DNA of 64,000 nucleotides from Capsicum annuum (taxonomy: Eukaryota > Streptophyta > Magnoliopsida > Solanales > Solanaceae): the NCBI RefSeq assembly GCF_002878395.1, contig NW_025860098.1:358235-422234 (forward strand). Reading direction: 5' to 3'. The notes under the pieces were generated by a model, which was given only the letters and a program-made list of their open reading frames with translations, searched no databases and was not told the origin of the DNA. A program made the translations under genes and the position numbers. Positions 12,131-24,652 of the stretch are shown piece by piece. Positions within the stretch are counted from its first letter, which is position 1, and every line of letters starts with the position of its first letter.

Positions 12131-13591
12131 CCCACTACCTATCAGGGCACCTGACTGACCTTTTGTCTTGCTTATTGAGAACCTCCTTGGGTACCCTGGG
12201 AACCACACCTGCAACAATAAGAACTACCTCTAGTTGAGCTATGAATTGCTCTAATTGGGGAAGCACCCTGTGATGAAATGACAATCAACCCACGACTAGG
12301 GCATTCACGTACAAAATAATCAAAAGACCAATATACATAACATACCCTCTGGGATGAACCAAAACTAACACATACAGTTGACCAGTAATAGACACCAAAA
12401 CTAGAATAAATTAAAGACACACCTCTCAAAGACTGACCATTACCCCAACTAGGGTAATAACTATCACTAGAATAACCTCCATAAATGTTCTAAAGAGCTA
12501 CATAAACTAATCGACTGAGATGACTCTGAGGCTGATAGGATGGATGCAGAGAATACCCATCATGAAAACTACTACCTCTAAAGTAGGGAATACTATGGCT
12601 AACACAAAAGCTACCCTGAAGTCTAGTGCTCTTATTATTAACCTCTTAGGCCTCACAGTATATCTCCACCTTAATGCTAGCATGATCCAAAACCTTAAAA
12701 AAGACCTACCCACAACGACAAAAACTCTTAGTAGACATTAAATGGGGAGTCTCAAGCCCCTAACAAAATAATAAATCCTCTCATACTCAGTGTCCATAAT
12801 AGAAGTAGCATACCTATTTAATTTGTGAAATAAGCCTCATACTATACAAATTTCATGGAGCCCTACTCAAACATTGAGAACTGTCCCCTTAAATGATTAA
12901 GGCATATACTTTTACTAAAATATCTCAAAGAATTGAGTCGAAGTAAAAGTGGAAGATTTAACTGTCCTAGAATCCATATAACCTTCTCACAAACAATGAT
13001 CTGACAAGTCTAACTAAAATATAGGGGACTCAACACTATGAGTCTCAAGAAGGCCTAAACAATGAAGCCTATCCTCACAAGTAGACAAAAACACATATGA
13101 ATCATTACTTAGAGCACCAGAATACCTAAGCGGAGCCAATATAAAGAATCCCCCAATATTTTCTATTTCTCAAAATAAATAGCAGGTTGGGTAACAATTG
13201 AATAAGTAACTACTTATTAAGCAATAATGTGTGCAAGCGAAACCTCAACTCTAGGTGCCACAACTACAGGCTGAGTCTCTACCTTAGTAACACTCTAATC
13301 AGTAGACTGTGAATCATAAGATGACATACCACAAACTATCCCTAAAATCTTAATCAATCCATCTCTGAGCAATGAAGAGGGAACAAACCGTAATGGGGCC
13401 TAGGTTGGTCCCTAGCCTACCGCTGCCTATGGGAGGTGGCCTATCCTGACCCCTTGTTGGGAAAACATCATGAGACTTTCAATAACCTCAATTTCATCCA
13501 CAAATAGAAGTAGGATCCCAAGGCTCAATCTTAGGACCCTCTTTTCATGCAGTGGTAGCACATGTCCTGGTCATATATGAAAGAGTAAATT
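12131..13591 (-). pseudogene. Element A gag, decayed, cut by element B
   Basis: Gag forms the capsid and binds RNA. The clearest part is the knuckle region at 12429-12172: VCYVYWSFDYFVRECPSRG corresponds to a C-x2-C-x4-H-x4-C knuckle in which the second Cys and the His are gone. Upstream (12713-13560) only scattered gag-like fragments remain among many stops. Element B is inserted at 13592, so the gag start and leader continue at 22377-22546. Confidence 0.6.
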
Positions 13592-15364
13592 TGTAATACC
13601 CTAAGTTTTTATAGTTCACAACTCAACCAATGACTCACTTAATGAGTTGTGAAGACTTTACTTTGAGTTATAGGGATAAAATAGTAGCCAAACCAGTGAG
13701 GGTTGTCTATGGTTTTTCCTTAATCACAACTAGTACCTAATGAGTTGTAAGAATACTATATGAGGCATATAGTTCTAGTCATAGTCAGACTAGAGAAGGT
13801 GCCTACGTTTTTTCCTTGATAATGACTAGACCCTATGTTTCATAATATGGGACTTCAAGTCATATGGTGCGAGTTATAGGATCAATATTAAGGGGTGCCT
13901 AAGCTACTTCCTAGTTTGTGACTGGTCATTGCGTACAACTCATAGTCAGAATAGTGTATGTCCCTTGTCTCTGCCCAGACTATAAGTCATTGTGAAAACC
14001 CATAGCCAAACTTCACAAGTCATGATATGACCCATCACTACTGGCGATCAATTATGACATGTTTTAGTTAAGAGCCATTTGTTATTTTCTCCTCTTTAAA
14101 CTCCATATCCACGACTTAAAGCATAAAATAGGCATTGTTTTCTCCTTTCTTAGTTATTTATTAAAATTCATTCCTCTCTTCACTCATATGAAATAATGTT
14201 TAGGGTTTATTCCAAGAATGAACCTCCAAAGACTCCAAATTCAAGTTCCCTCCAAAGAGTCAAGAAATTCAAGTATGTCGGGCTTGATCGAGGATAATCT
14301 TTCATCCTTGTGCCCCAAAAAATTATTTGTAAAGTGAAATTCATGTGATTCAATTAGGGTTCATGTCCAATTTCCATATTCTTGAAAGTATGACATTATC
14401 ACGTGAGTTAAAGTTTAGTTTGCCAAGAATTTTCTTTTTCTAATTTTTTTACTTATATAATTTCTATTGTGAGATGATTATTATTATTATTACATGAAGT
14501 TTGATAAGTTGATAAAAGACTTTAATTTGAGCATTGAGTTTGATATTTTTTATATGAAGCTTTTATGAAATAATGCATGATTTCAAGTTAAAGAATAAAC
14601 AATTGAGTGTACAAAAAATTTAACCTTACAAGTTTAATTTTCAAGTATTAGTACATGATTAAAGTTCAATTTGATCTTATAATCTCAAATAAGATATGAA
14701 ATCCAAAATTTTCCTCATGAATATGACTTAAGAGATGCATAGGTAGTTTTTAGTTTATAAACAAATAAGCTAATTTAAGGAGGATTTCATAAGTATGAGA
14801 ATTTAAGTATATATTTTTGGAATAGTAATAAGCATCAAGAAGGGAAAGTGAGTTCATCCTATTTCTTAGAAACTACGTGACCCTTTGGGTTTAAGGGGCC
14901 TTACTAGAGAGTGTCTCCTCGCCCTATTTAGGGAAGTATTATGATCACTAAAATATATGGTTCTATTCTAATGGAAAGGGTAAAGCAACTCTCCCGAATG
15001 TGGGTAAGATATTGGACTCCATCATATCTTACTTGATTTATGTTGGCTATAAGAATCTCACACAAGGAAAACTAAAAGTAAAGATTTTAGAATCTAGGTA
15101 TGATGATTCACTAAGCTTATCAGATTATGTTTTACTATTCATGCATTATGAAGTTTCATCTCTTAGTTTTATTCATGACCAAGGTGAGTCCTTTTACACT
15201 TAGCATGCATGATTTAAAAGTATGTTATTTTCTATTTTGCTTATGAATTCACCCCCATATGCTCAGTACATTCCAAAAGTACTAACCAGCATATATGTCT
15301 ATTTACTACATTGCATTCTATTAGTGGTTCTGGTGTTCATCCCCAACAACACGATTAACTGCAG
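13592..15364 (+). repeat. Element B 5' LTR, 3' end missing
   Basis: Aligns along its length with 20176-21985, from TGTAATACCC to CAACACGATTAACTGCA. After 15364 the similarity stops, so the last 0.4 kb of the LTR is deleted. It carries a cluster of motifs built on GACTCGTAGTC-like words (13610-14040). Confidence 0.85.
15000..15203 (+). other. 67-codon open frame in B 5' LTR
   Basis: Starts MGKILDSIISYL and ends DQGESFYT. A frame of exactly the same length lies at the same place in the 3' LTR (21623-21826). By eye the two differ at 28 of 204 bases and 20 of 67 residues, and neither has a stop. So many replacements give no sign of purifying selection, so I do not call it a gene. Near its end AAGGTGAGT, a textbook 5' splice donor, is kept in both LTRs. 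Confidence 0.25.
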
Positions 15365-16575
15365 GCAATACCTCCTATACACTCAAAAATTAGATTCAAC
15401 TACCATAACTACATATAGACCCTTTGAATTAAAATGTCTCTTATGCTGAATTTTAGGCTGTCTTCAAAGCACTAGCTTAGGATGTGAGTGAGAGTGTTAA
15501 GGGAAATAAGCCATCAACAGTCTTACTATATTAAAATGGTAATTTAGCAGCAACCTTAATTCAAGGTTTTATAATGACGAATCCACCTGAATTCTTTAGG
15601 TCAAACGTTGAATAAGGATCTTTAATTCTTCATCGATGAGTTTAAAAAGATTAGATATATTATGCACGTTACTGAAGAAGAGAGTGTGGAATTTGTATAT
15701 TATCAATTGTAGGGCATTGCTTATGATAGGGTTACAATGTGTAAGAGGGTGATAATGCAACCCTTATGAGTCAACAGGCATTTCAAACTGTTTTTTTTAG
15801 ATAGTTTTTTTCCTAATAAGATGAAAAAGGCAAAGGTAGTGGATTTTATGAACCTACGGCAAAGCTCTATGTTAGTGAAAGAGTACTACCTTAAGTTCAT
15901 CTAGCTAGGTAAATGTGCCTCAAAGTTGTTGCCAGACTCTAGAGCTCATATGTGTAAGTTTGTCAATAGAGTGTCTGGTTTATTAGTCAAGGAGTGTAGG
16001 ACTTCCATGCTTATTGAGGATATAGATATTGCTCGATGACGAATCATGCTCTGTATATTGAGTAATAAAAGTTAAAGGAACAAGATATAAGGAACAAAAG
16101 GTCTAGGACTAGAAGATTTGAGTATAGTCAACAAAGGTCAGCAGAGGGAAATTATTTCCTAATTTTGGTTCATTTATCAGCACCTACACCATCCTTATCT
16201 AGTGTCTAAGAACCCTGAACAAAGAAAGGGTAGTGGGGTAGAGCTTCGAATTTGAGATATCAAGGTAGTGTGACTGGGAGACCCACTTATCCAGCTTGTG
16301 CAAAGTGTGGTAGGACCTATCAGGGTATGTTCTTGATAGGTAAAGATGGTTTTTATGGTTCTGGTAAGATGGGCCATGGATTAAGAAATATTCATATGCT
16401 AAGAAAGAAAGTAGAGATATTTGTCCTCAAACTCAGTCCAAAAATTCAACAGATCAGCCAGGCCATCCAACTCCAGCACAGAGTGCATCATCTAGTAATA
16501 GTGGAGGTCAGCATCAACATCAGTTTTATACTTACCATTTCATCAATAACAAGAGAGCCCCCCAAATTTTTTCAC
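15365..16575 (+). pseudogene. Element B gag, decayed
   Basis: Capsid-type gag of a Tekay/Del element. After a non-coding start the frame MTNPPEFFRS appears near 15570, then in a shifted frame FIDEFKKIRYIM and TEEESVEFVYYQL (about 15630-15715), typical of the gag core. The knuckle region at 16280-16400 reads YPACAKCGRTYQGM, then GSGKMGHGLRN. The CAKCG pair is kept but later cysteines are replaced. Several stops and frame shifts. The N-terminus was lost with the deletion that removed the primer site. Confidence 0.78.
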
Positions 16576-16950
16576 TGGTATGCTTTATGCCTTTCACCTT
16601 GATGTGTGTGTGTTACTAGACCCAGGGTCAAGCCTCTCTTTTATGACCTTACTTATTGCTTTAAAATTTGCAATGAGTGCCAATAGTTTTTCTGAACCCT
16701 TCTTAATTTCTACTCTAGTGGGTGACTCAATTATCGCTAGATGAGTGTATAGAAAGTTCCCTATTACAGTCCTTCATAAGGTAAATTTAGCATATTTAAT
16801 AGAGTTAGAGAACATAGTTTTGATCTTATTCTAGGGATGCATTGGCTCCAAGCATTTAAGCATGAATTAATTAACAAATTGGTATAGTAAAGATTAAGTT
16901 TCCTAACAAGTCAGTCCTTAAGTGGGAGGGTAGTTTGGTATCTCCCAAAG
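16576..16950 (+). pseudogene. Element B aspartic protease, decayed
   Basis: Retroviral-type protease that cuts the polyprotein. GMLYAFHLDVCVLLDPGSS is followed by LSFMT (about 16577-16650). The active-site triad DPG, the form these elements use in place of DTG, is intact. Downstream FSEPFLISTLVGDSIIAR is in frame, then a stop breaks the expected VYRKFPITV stretch. The end is near GMHWLQAF (about 16860). Confidence 0.8.
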
Positions 16951-16993
16951 ACCACTTTATCTCTTATCTAAAACAAAAATATTTAATAGAAAA

Positions 16994-17073
16994 AATGGTG
17001 TATCTGCCACCTAGTTTGAGCAAAATACTTTAAAATGGTATATCTGCCACCTAGTTTGAGAAAAATACACTTA
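16994..17073. repeat. 40-bp tandem duplication between B protease and RT
   Basis: TATCTGCCACCTAGTTTGAG occurs at 17001 and 17041, with matching flanks AATGGT(G/A) and AAAATAC. It is a two-copy local duplication that also breaks the reading frame. Confidence 0.85.
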
Positions 17074-17102
17074 GTTTGAATCCCTAACCATTCAGTCAAT
17101 CC

Positions 17103-17960
17103 ATGTGGTTAATACTTCTAGAGGTCATCCGAGAAGATCTTCTTGGGGAACCTCCCAATAGAGAGATTGAGTTTTGTATTGATCTTCTTCTCGATAACCA
17201 GCCTATCTCTATTTTTCTCTATCATATGGATCTATCCGAGCTTAATGAATTTAAGGAAAAACTCAAGGACCTCTCAAAGAAGGGTTTCATCAGACCTAGT
17301 CTTTCCTTGTGGGGTGCTCTAGTTTTATTTGTTCACAAAAAGGATGACACTCTTAAAATATACCTAGACTATAGATAGTTAAATAAGGCCACCATCAAGA
17401 TTAAGTAACCCATTCCGAGGATTGATGATCCGTTTTATCAACTCTAGGGCGCCCGATGGTTTTCCAAAATTGATCTCAGATTGGGGTATTACCAGTTGAA
17501 AGTTAGGGAGCACTACATAATGAAGATGGATTTTAGAACCCGATATGGTCATTTTGAGTTTGTGTTCATATCATTTGGACTAACAAATGCTCCTACAACC
17601 TTTATGGATTTGATGAACAAGGTTTTTATGAAATACTTAGGTATACTCATCATAGTTTTTATTGATGAGATACTGGTGTATTGTCTAAGTAAGGAGGAGC
17701 ATGTTGACCATTTGAGGATAGTGTTACCGGCCCTTAAGGACCATCAACTTTATAAAAAGTTTAGTAAGTTTGAATTTTGGTTGGAGTCTGTTACATTTTT
17801 TAGGCATTTTATTTTGAGTGTTGGTATTCATGTAGACCCTCAGGGGACTGGTGTAGTGAAGCACTGTCTTTGACCCATTTCTCAATCCGATACTCAAAGT
17901 ATTTTAGGTTTAGCTTGTTATTATAGGAGGTTTATTGAATGGTTTTCTTCCATAAATGCA
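17103..17960 (+). pseudogene. Element B reverse transcriptase, decayed
   Basis: Copies element RNA into DNA. 17103-17378 reads REDLLGEPPNREIEFCIDLL and KKGFIRPSLSLWGA. The palm lies at 17481-17873: MGYYQLKVREHYI, RTRYGHFEFVFIS, GLTNAPTTFMDLMN, then the active site VFIDEILVY, where the second Asp of FIDD has become Glu. The thumb continues KKFSKFEFWLESVTFF. A stop interrupts the YRQLNK region near 17378 and another follows KHCL at 17873. Frames before and after are the same family. Confidence 0.87.
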
Positions 17961-18500
17961 CCATTGACTATGTTGACATAAAATAAAGTTTATACGTTCA
18001 GAAACATGTGAGAAGAGCTTCCAGTAGTTGAAGATAGGTTGACTTTGGCTCCAACATTAGCTTTCCCGGGAGGCTTAGATAGGTTTGGGGTGTATTGTGA
18101 TGCCTCTAGAGATGGTTTAGGTTTTGTCTTTATGAAAATGGAATGTTAATAACTTAAGGACCACAAAAAAACTACCCAACCCATTTTTTGGAATTAGCTA
18201 CGATGGTGTTCACTTTGAAGATTCGGAGTCACTATTTATATGGTGTGCATGTTGAAGTTTTCACTAATCATAAGAGTTGTCAGTAAGTATTTTTGCAAAA
18301 GTAATTAAATCTTCATCAGAAGAAGTGGTTGGAGTTGTTGAAGGATTATGATGTGAATGTGGTTTAACATCTGGGTAAGGCAAATATAGTGGCAGATGTG
18401 TTGAATAGATTGTTTATAGGTAGTGTCATTCATGTGAAGAATGAAAAGAAGGAGTTGGACAAAGAAGTGCATAGATTAGCTTGTTTGTGAGTATTTTTTC
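17961..18500 (+). pseudogene. Element B RNase H, decayed
   Basis: Removes the RNA strand during reverse transcription. The first catalytic Asp lies in VYCDASRDGLGFVFMKME (about 18085-18145). Then [26 protein letters not shown] and ELLKDYDVNVV follow with frame breaks, ending ANIVADVLNRL near 18410. At least three in-frame stops are visible. Confidence 0.82.
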
Positions 18501-18559
18501 CTGATATAGATGATGGGGGGTAGTGGTCCCATATCGTTTGGAATTATCTCTGGTAGTGA

Positions 18560-19980
18560 AAGTGAAAGGAAATGCAGTGTAATGATCCCATACTTAGCCT
18601 ATTATTGGAAGTAGTACAACAACAACAGATGGATGATGTTTTGTCCCATGGATTTTATGGTATACTTCACTATGAAGGTCGACTTTGTGTTCCCAATTTG
18701 GATGGATTGAGATCTCACAGTTCAAAGTATTCAATCCACCTTATTACTTGTAAGATGTATCGTGAATTATGAGAAATCTATTTGTGGAATGGGATTAAGA
18801 AGGACATAGTAGAGTTTATGGCCAAGTTTCCCAACTGCTAGCAAGTTAAGGTAAAGAACCAGAGGCCTTGTGGTACGCTTTAGGAGATCAAAATTTCTAC
18901 TTTGAAGTGGAAAGTAGTGAATATGGACTTCATCATAAGGTTTCCTTGTATAGGACGTTAGTAAGATTTAATTTGTGTCATAGTCGATCAAATAACCAAA
19001 TCATTACATTTTATAACTGGTAAGACTTCCGATACAACGTAATATTGTACCAAGATGTATATTCACGAGTTAAAAAGGCTTCATACAATACCCTTATCCA
19101 TTAATTTAGACATAGGCACATAATTCACTTCCCAGTTTTTACAGTCATTTCAGAAAGTCCTTGGTATAAAGGTTAAGCTTAATGTTGATTTTCATCAATA
19201 AACTGATGGTCAGGCTGAACGTACAATTCATACATTGGAAGATATGTTGAGGGATTTTGGGATATACTATAAGGGAAGCTGGTATGATAATTTACCTTTC
19301 ATTGAGTTTGCCTATAATATTATTTATAAAAGTAGAATTCAGATGACTCCATTTGAAGCACTGTATGGGTGTAGATGTAGATCAACCATAGGGTGGTTGA
19401 AGGTTGGTAAAGTAGCTTTAGTTAGGCCAGACTCTATTCTTGAAGATATGAAAATGGTCTAGTTAATTCATAAAAGGTTTCAAACAACTCAAAGTCTCAA
19501 GAAATATTATTCAGATATGAGAAGGAGAGAACTTAAGTTTGAAGTAGGTGATTAGGTGTTCTTAAAGGTGTCACCCTTGAAAGAGATAATGAGATTTGGA
19601 AAAAAGGAAAAGATTAGTCCCCAATTTTTTAGTCTGTATGAAATATTAAAGCATTTTAAAGAAGTTGCATATGAGTTAGATCTCCCACCAAAGTTAGCTG
19701 CTGTCCATCTAGTTTTGTATGTTTCAATGTTAAAGTGCATTGGCGACTCGTCCCTAGTATTCCCTATTATATTGGAATCAAGGATAACTTTTCCTATGAA
19801 AAAATCCCAATCAAAATTCTTGATAGGCAATTCCAGAGGAAAAGTAATAAGAATGTGGTGTCAATGAAAGTTATTTGCAGAAACCAATTGGTTGAGCGAG
19901 CTACTTGGGAAGCAGAGGTAGAAATGATGACAAATTACCCACATCTCTTCTCTTCAAATTCAGTCCCTACTAGGGGTAAT
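18560..19980 (+). pseudogene. Element B integrase with chromodomain, decayed
   Basis: 18572-18772 reads HYEGRLCVPNLDGLRSH and SKYSIHLITCKMYREL, the zinc-binding lead-in. The core follows with breaks, including the end of the catalytic region at 19220-19462 (TIHTLEDMLRDF, LPFIEFAYN, ALYGCRCRS). The C-terminal domain at 19556-19740 reads VSPLKEIMRFGKKEKISPQF and AAVHLVLYVSMLK. A chromodomain at 19780-19960 ends RATWEAEVEMM, then TNYPHLF, in the normal aromatic-cage position. The chromodomain block is nearly free of breaks, although the catalytic part is not. Confidence 0.86.
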
Positions 19981-20160
19981 TTATTTCTGTTCAACAAATT
20001 CTTTGTCTCAGACCATCTAGTTATTTTCATGTCATATCATGCATTCTTGAGTTGTTGGGCACACATATCAGTTATAAGTTTAGTTATCAGCTCAGTGTGG
20101 AAATTTTAGGTTTTCCCCAACTCCTTATCCTACATAGTTCTCATTCAAGGATGAATGATT

Positions 20161-20175
20161 CAAAAGGGGAGATAT
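20161..20175 (+). other. Element B polypurine tract
   Basis: CAAAAGGGGAGATAT lies directly before the TGTAATACCC start of the 3' LTR, the expected plus-strand priming site. Confidence 0.75.
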
Positions 20176-22376
20176 TGTAATACCCTAAGTTTTTGGAGCT
20201 CATGGCTTATGCAATGACCCACTTGAGGAGTTTTGAAGACTCATTATAACTCATGGGGCTCAAATCTTAGTCAAGACAGTGAGGATTGTTCTTGTTTCTT
20301 CCTTTATCACGACTTGTACCCGCTGATTCGTAAGGACACTATACGATTCGTATAGTTCCAGTCATAGTTAGCCCTGTGTAGTTGCCCAAGTTTCTACCCT
20401 GATAATGTATGGACCCTATGAATAGTAATTTAGGACTATGAGTCATACAGTGCGAGTCATATGATCAATAGTGAGGGGTCAATAAGCTACTGCCTAGACT
20501 ATGACTAGTCATTGCGGGTCATAATAACCAAGTACGAGTCGTAGCGTATGACTCGTAGTCAGACTAGTATGTATGTCCCTTGTCTCTGCCTAGACTATGA
20601 GTCATTGTGATGACTCGTAACCAGACGTCACGAGTTGTGATGTGACCCATATGACTAATAATTAATTCCTGCATGTTTTGAGTTAGGGCCTTTTAGTGTT
20701 ATCTCCTATTTAAACTCTGTATCCATGATTTAAAGCATCAAATATGCATTATTTTTCCCTTTTTTAGTCTGTTAAAAAAATCATTCCTCTCTCTACCCTT
20801 AAGAAATAAGGGTTGGGTTTCTTCTCTGAATTTACCTTCTAAGGATCCATATTTAAGTTCCCTCCAAGAAGTGAAATAATTTAGTTATGTAGGGTTTGAG
20901 CGATGATAATATTTCTTCTTTGTGCCTCAAAACATTGATTTTAAAGTTGAATTCATGTGATTTCAGTTAGTGTTGATGCCCAACTTCCATATTATTTTAA
21001 TTATGATCTTATCATGTGATTTAAAGTTTAGTTTACTCAAGAATTTACCTTTACTCATGTTTTTACTTACATGATTGCTATTATGAGATGATTTTCATTA
21101 TTTTGACTTAATTTTAGATGAGTTGATAAAATACTTAAATTTGAGCGTTGAGTTTGATATTTTGATATAAAGTTTCTATGAAATAATGCATAATTTCAAG
21201 TTCAAGCATAAGTTGTTGAGTTCTCAAGAAGTTTAAGCTTATAAGTTTAATTTAAAAGTATAACTACATGATTAAAGTTCAATTTGATCTTATGATCTCA
21301 CATAAGTCAAGAAACCCACAAGTCTCCTCATGAATATGATTTAAGTAAGAGAAACATTGTTGTTTTTTAGTTTATAAATCTATATGCTATTTTAAAGTGG
21401 ATTTCATTTGTATGAGCATATAAGCATATATTTTGGGAGTAGTATTTAGCACCGAGAAGCTAACGTAGGTTTAGTGCATCCTATTTCCCAGAAACTATGT
21501 GCACCCGTAGGTTTAAGGGACCTCACCTAAAAGTGTCTCCTCACCCCATTTAGGTTAAGTATTGTGATCACTATAAGTTAAGTTTCTATTCTGATGGAAA
21601 GGGTACAACAGAGCTCCCCAACATGGGTAAGATATTGGACTCAATGATAGCTCACATGTTTTATATCGGTTATAAGAATCTCCAACAAAGAAAACTAAAA
21701 GTAAGGATTTTAGAAACTAAGTGTGATGACTCACTAAGATTAGCAGATTATGGTTTATTATTCATGTATTATGACATTTCAGGTCTCAGTTTTATTCATG
21801 ACCAAGGTGAGTCCTTTTGCACTTAGCATTCATGATTTGAAAGTATGTCAGTTTCTATTTTACTTATGCATTAACCCCTTTATATTCAGTACATTTCAGA
21901 AGTACTAACCCTCATATATGTATATGTACTACATTGTCTTATATTTTAGGTTCTGGTGTTCATCACCAGCAACACGATTGACCGCACATACCGAAATTTG
22001 GTGAGTCCTCATAGTCAGAGGACCAAGTTTATGAGAAATTTTAGATATCCAGTACTGTTATTTTTTGTTATTTACTTCAGTTTGGGATAGGTGGGATCTT
22101 CCCAACGACTCTCGAGTCATAAAATTAGAGGCTTCTCAGACTACGTTTCTTTCAATTTACTTAGATTTGGGGGATTTCTAAGTTACGAGTTTGAATTAAG
22201 ATAATAAATTGTGTTTGGTCTCTGCTTGATGTTTTCTGCAGTTATTATGTATGTTTAAGTTTACATTTATGATAGTTCAGTGTGAGGTAAATATCATGGG
22301 TTAGTTGGGAATATTAACAGTGTTAGGGACTGTGTGACAAACAGGGGGTACTCTCGAGGCATTACAAAAGTCAAAG
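20176..22376 (+). repeat. Element B 3' LTR, full length
   Basis: 2201 bp, from TGTAATACCC to CTCTCGAGGCATTACA, with TG...CA ends. The last 0.39 kb has no partner in the truncated 5' LTR. The inverted-motif cluster is at 20190-20650 (TATACGATTCGTATA is a perfect 15-bp palindrome apart from its centre). A weak TATA-like TATTTAAA follows near 20707. Confidence 0.85.
21623..21826 (+). other. 67-codon open frame in B 3' LTR
   Basis: Partner of 15000-15203: MGKILDSMIAHMFYIGYKN through DQGESFCT, same length and position. The splice-donor-like AAGGTGAGTCC near its end is also kept. See that entry for why it is not called a gene. Confidence 0.25.
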
Positions 22377-22546
22377 GAATACTTCTACACACAAACTCAG
22401 ACGCTTAGCACGATATGAGTGAAAAAGTGAAGAAATCCTAAGAATGTCCCATAGCCTCCAAAAAATAGTAAATAGATGTCAACGTTCTAATTCGCAGGAC
22501 TCTACTAGATATTTACTCTTGTATCAACAATACCGGTGAAAACTAC
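22377..22546 (-). other. Element A leader, separated from gag by element B
   Basis: Short stretch between the end of B's 3' LTR and A's primer site. In minus sense it is the untranslated leader or extreme gag start of A. No domain is visible. Confidence 0.55.
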
Positions 22547-22560
22547 GCTCTACGGCTAAT
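22547..22560 (-). other. Element A primer-binding site, decayed (tRNA-Met type)
   Basis: Minus strand reads ATTAGCCGTAGAGC where ATTGGTATCAGAGC is expected, 9 of 14 by eye, directly next to the 5' LTR. Position supports the call more than sequence does. The same site is far better kept in C1 and X. Confidence 0.5.
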
Positions 22561-23438
22561 TTGTCAAACCTCGATTTGCGAGTCATAATGGCACCTACAA
22601 AGCCTCCCCAGTAGGTAAGCCCAACCATAACCCAAAGCTAACAAAATGGGTAATTAATTATGAAATTCCCAACATAGTCCAAATTCATGAACACAAGTTA
22701 AAATATAAGCAGATTGTCCTAAACAGATAACAATCCCACAACCTGGTAGAGCCAGTACAAGAGCATTTAATGTCAATAATACAACCCAAAGGACTCAGAA
22801 TATAGTCAATACATCTGTCTCAAATACTAAAGACTGAATATAAAAAATAGAGGGAAAATAGGTGATTCAAACTCCATGAGCTCACCCTATCTCCAAAAAA
22901 TCAATCACCATACGAGCAATGATCAACAGGGATAGATAGTACTCGGATCTGCACCAAAAAGGTGCAGAAGTGTAGTATGAGTTCTACAATGATCGATACT
23001 TAGTTGGCATCATCGGTTGACTGAGTAAAAGTATGATATAAGAATGATAAAGTCCAAGATAACTTAAATAAGTCAAGGTATAGAATCAAACCAGAATCAT
23101 CTCCTTCATCACTTCACATAATTAGCAAATAAACCAAAATAATATCAATGACAAAACGTAAAGTGATATAACACGTTCAATCATAATTACAAAATTTTCT
23201 CCCATTCTCCATTTGGAGAAAAAGTAAAGAACTCATCGCAATATCCCATTTTAATGGAGAGTACACACAAATATAGAATGATTTACGCATGCACCATATA
23301 AACTAACCATCACCATATTCAACCATCGACTCACACCTTATCAACTTTCAGCATTATACCACTACTAGCAATTTACCAACAAAATTCCACAATACACTAA
23401 CTATTCATTAATTTTCTCTAATCACTAGCATTGTTCAA

Positions 23439-24652
23439 TGATGTTGGGCGTATTTATACGTCTAAGCACCATAACTTACCAATGTTTTAGCTAAGTTTTG
23501 AGGATAAAATACATAATTCTAGCACTTTTAGTCTATTTTTAGTTAAGTGAGCTGACCTATATGATTAGCATGCTTTTCAGGTACTAATGAGGAAGATTAC
23601 AGCACTTTGGGGACCTGTGGACAGCAAAGGAAACTTCACATAAAACGAAAAGCAGCTTTTGGACTGAATGTGATGTATGGGAACTCTTTCCCGGGAAAAC
23701 TCAATATTTTTAAATAGTTAAGGATGCAGTAGCAATTTATTAGAGAAGGATGTTATTAAAAGCCTTATGGTTGAATTTTTAGGGATGATTGACATTCTGT
23801 ATTATTTTGAAAAACAAGAGAAAGCGGCTTACCTTGAGGACGGAGAGAGAGAGAAACGCTTTTCTCTCTTATTTTCGCTATTCATCTTTACCACAAAGAT
23901 CGTTCTAAGTTCTGGTATGATGAATATTTCTATTGTGATTTTTGTTTTATTCATCAGTAGCTAAGTTTATTTGTTAGGGTTATGGAAACCTTGTAGTATA
24001 CTCTCTATTGCTATGGGTTTTTGAATTTATGATGTGTTAATCCACTTATATCATTACTCTCTTCATTTTGAGTGAATTTTCGTGGTTGCAAACATAGGGA
24101 ATATGCCATTATAGCAATAACTTGTTGGATAGAAAAGTTACTGTTTGGAAAAGAGAGTGTGACAAGAAAATAGGGTTTTCAACCTCTATTTTACACATTA
24201 ATACCTTAGCAGGATTAACTTCTTGGAGAGTTCGTATGATTGGTTGTACACTTTGGATTCGAGAGAACTAAGGTGAATAAATCCTTGATGGTTAAGAAAC
24301 ACTTGGATTTGGAATTAGAATACATCTCTCTACAAGTGCATGGATGTATAAAATCCTTATTACTCATAGTTAATAGAGAAGTAGAAGCTACAAGGTGGAC
24401 ATAACCCTAGTTTGTCATTCTCTGTGATCAAATATTATTACATATATCATCTCATCGTTACACTGATAATATTATTGTGCACCTACACTGAAACCCCCTT
24501 ACCTTGGAACCTTCGATCAACAGTCTAATAATAATCGCAATACTTAGTGATCATAGTATTCCCTGTGGAATTCGACACCCAACCGAGTTGGGTTTTATAT
24601 TTGACAGCGACCGCTAGCACTTTCTAACGAGAGTTGTAATTTGGGCGTATCA
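23439..24652 (+). mobile_element. S1: Athila/Tat-type solo LTR, 1214 bp
   Basis: Starts TGATGTTGGGCGTATTT and ends TAATTTGGGCGTATCA, the usual TGAT...ATCA ends of these LTRs. It is flanked by an exact 5-bp duplication, TTCAA, at 23434-23438 and 24653-24657. Its last 150 bp resembles the end of the D LTRs (GTTGGGTT..., GAGAGTTGTAATTT), while its 5' part differs. It contains no coding domain, so it is a solo LTR left by LTR-LTR recombination. The frame 23767-23964 lies inside and has no signature. Confidence 0.9.

Larger units (their letters stand above)
13592..22376 (+). mobile_element. Element B: Tekay/Del-type chromovirus inside element A
   Basis: Plus-strand gypsy element with both LTRs starting TGTAATACCCTAAGTTTT (13592 and 20176). 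The order is gag, protease, RT, RNase H, integrase, chromodomain, then a polypurine tract at 20161-20175. The 5' LTR has lost about 390 bp of its 3' end together with the primer site and gag start. The flanking 5-mers are AAATT (13587-13591) and AAAGT (22377-22381), a 4 of 5 match to a target duplication. The LTRs differ by about 14 percent over a 204-bp sample counted by eye, so the insertion is old. Confidence 0.88.
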
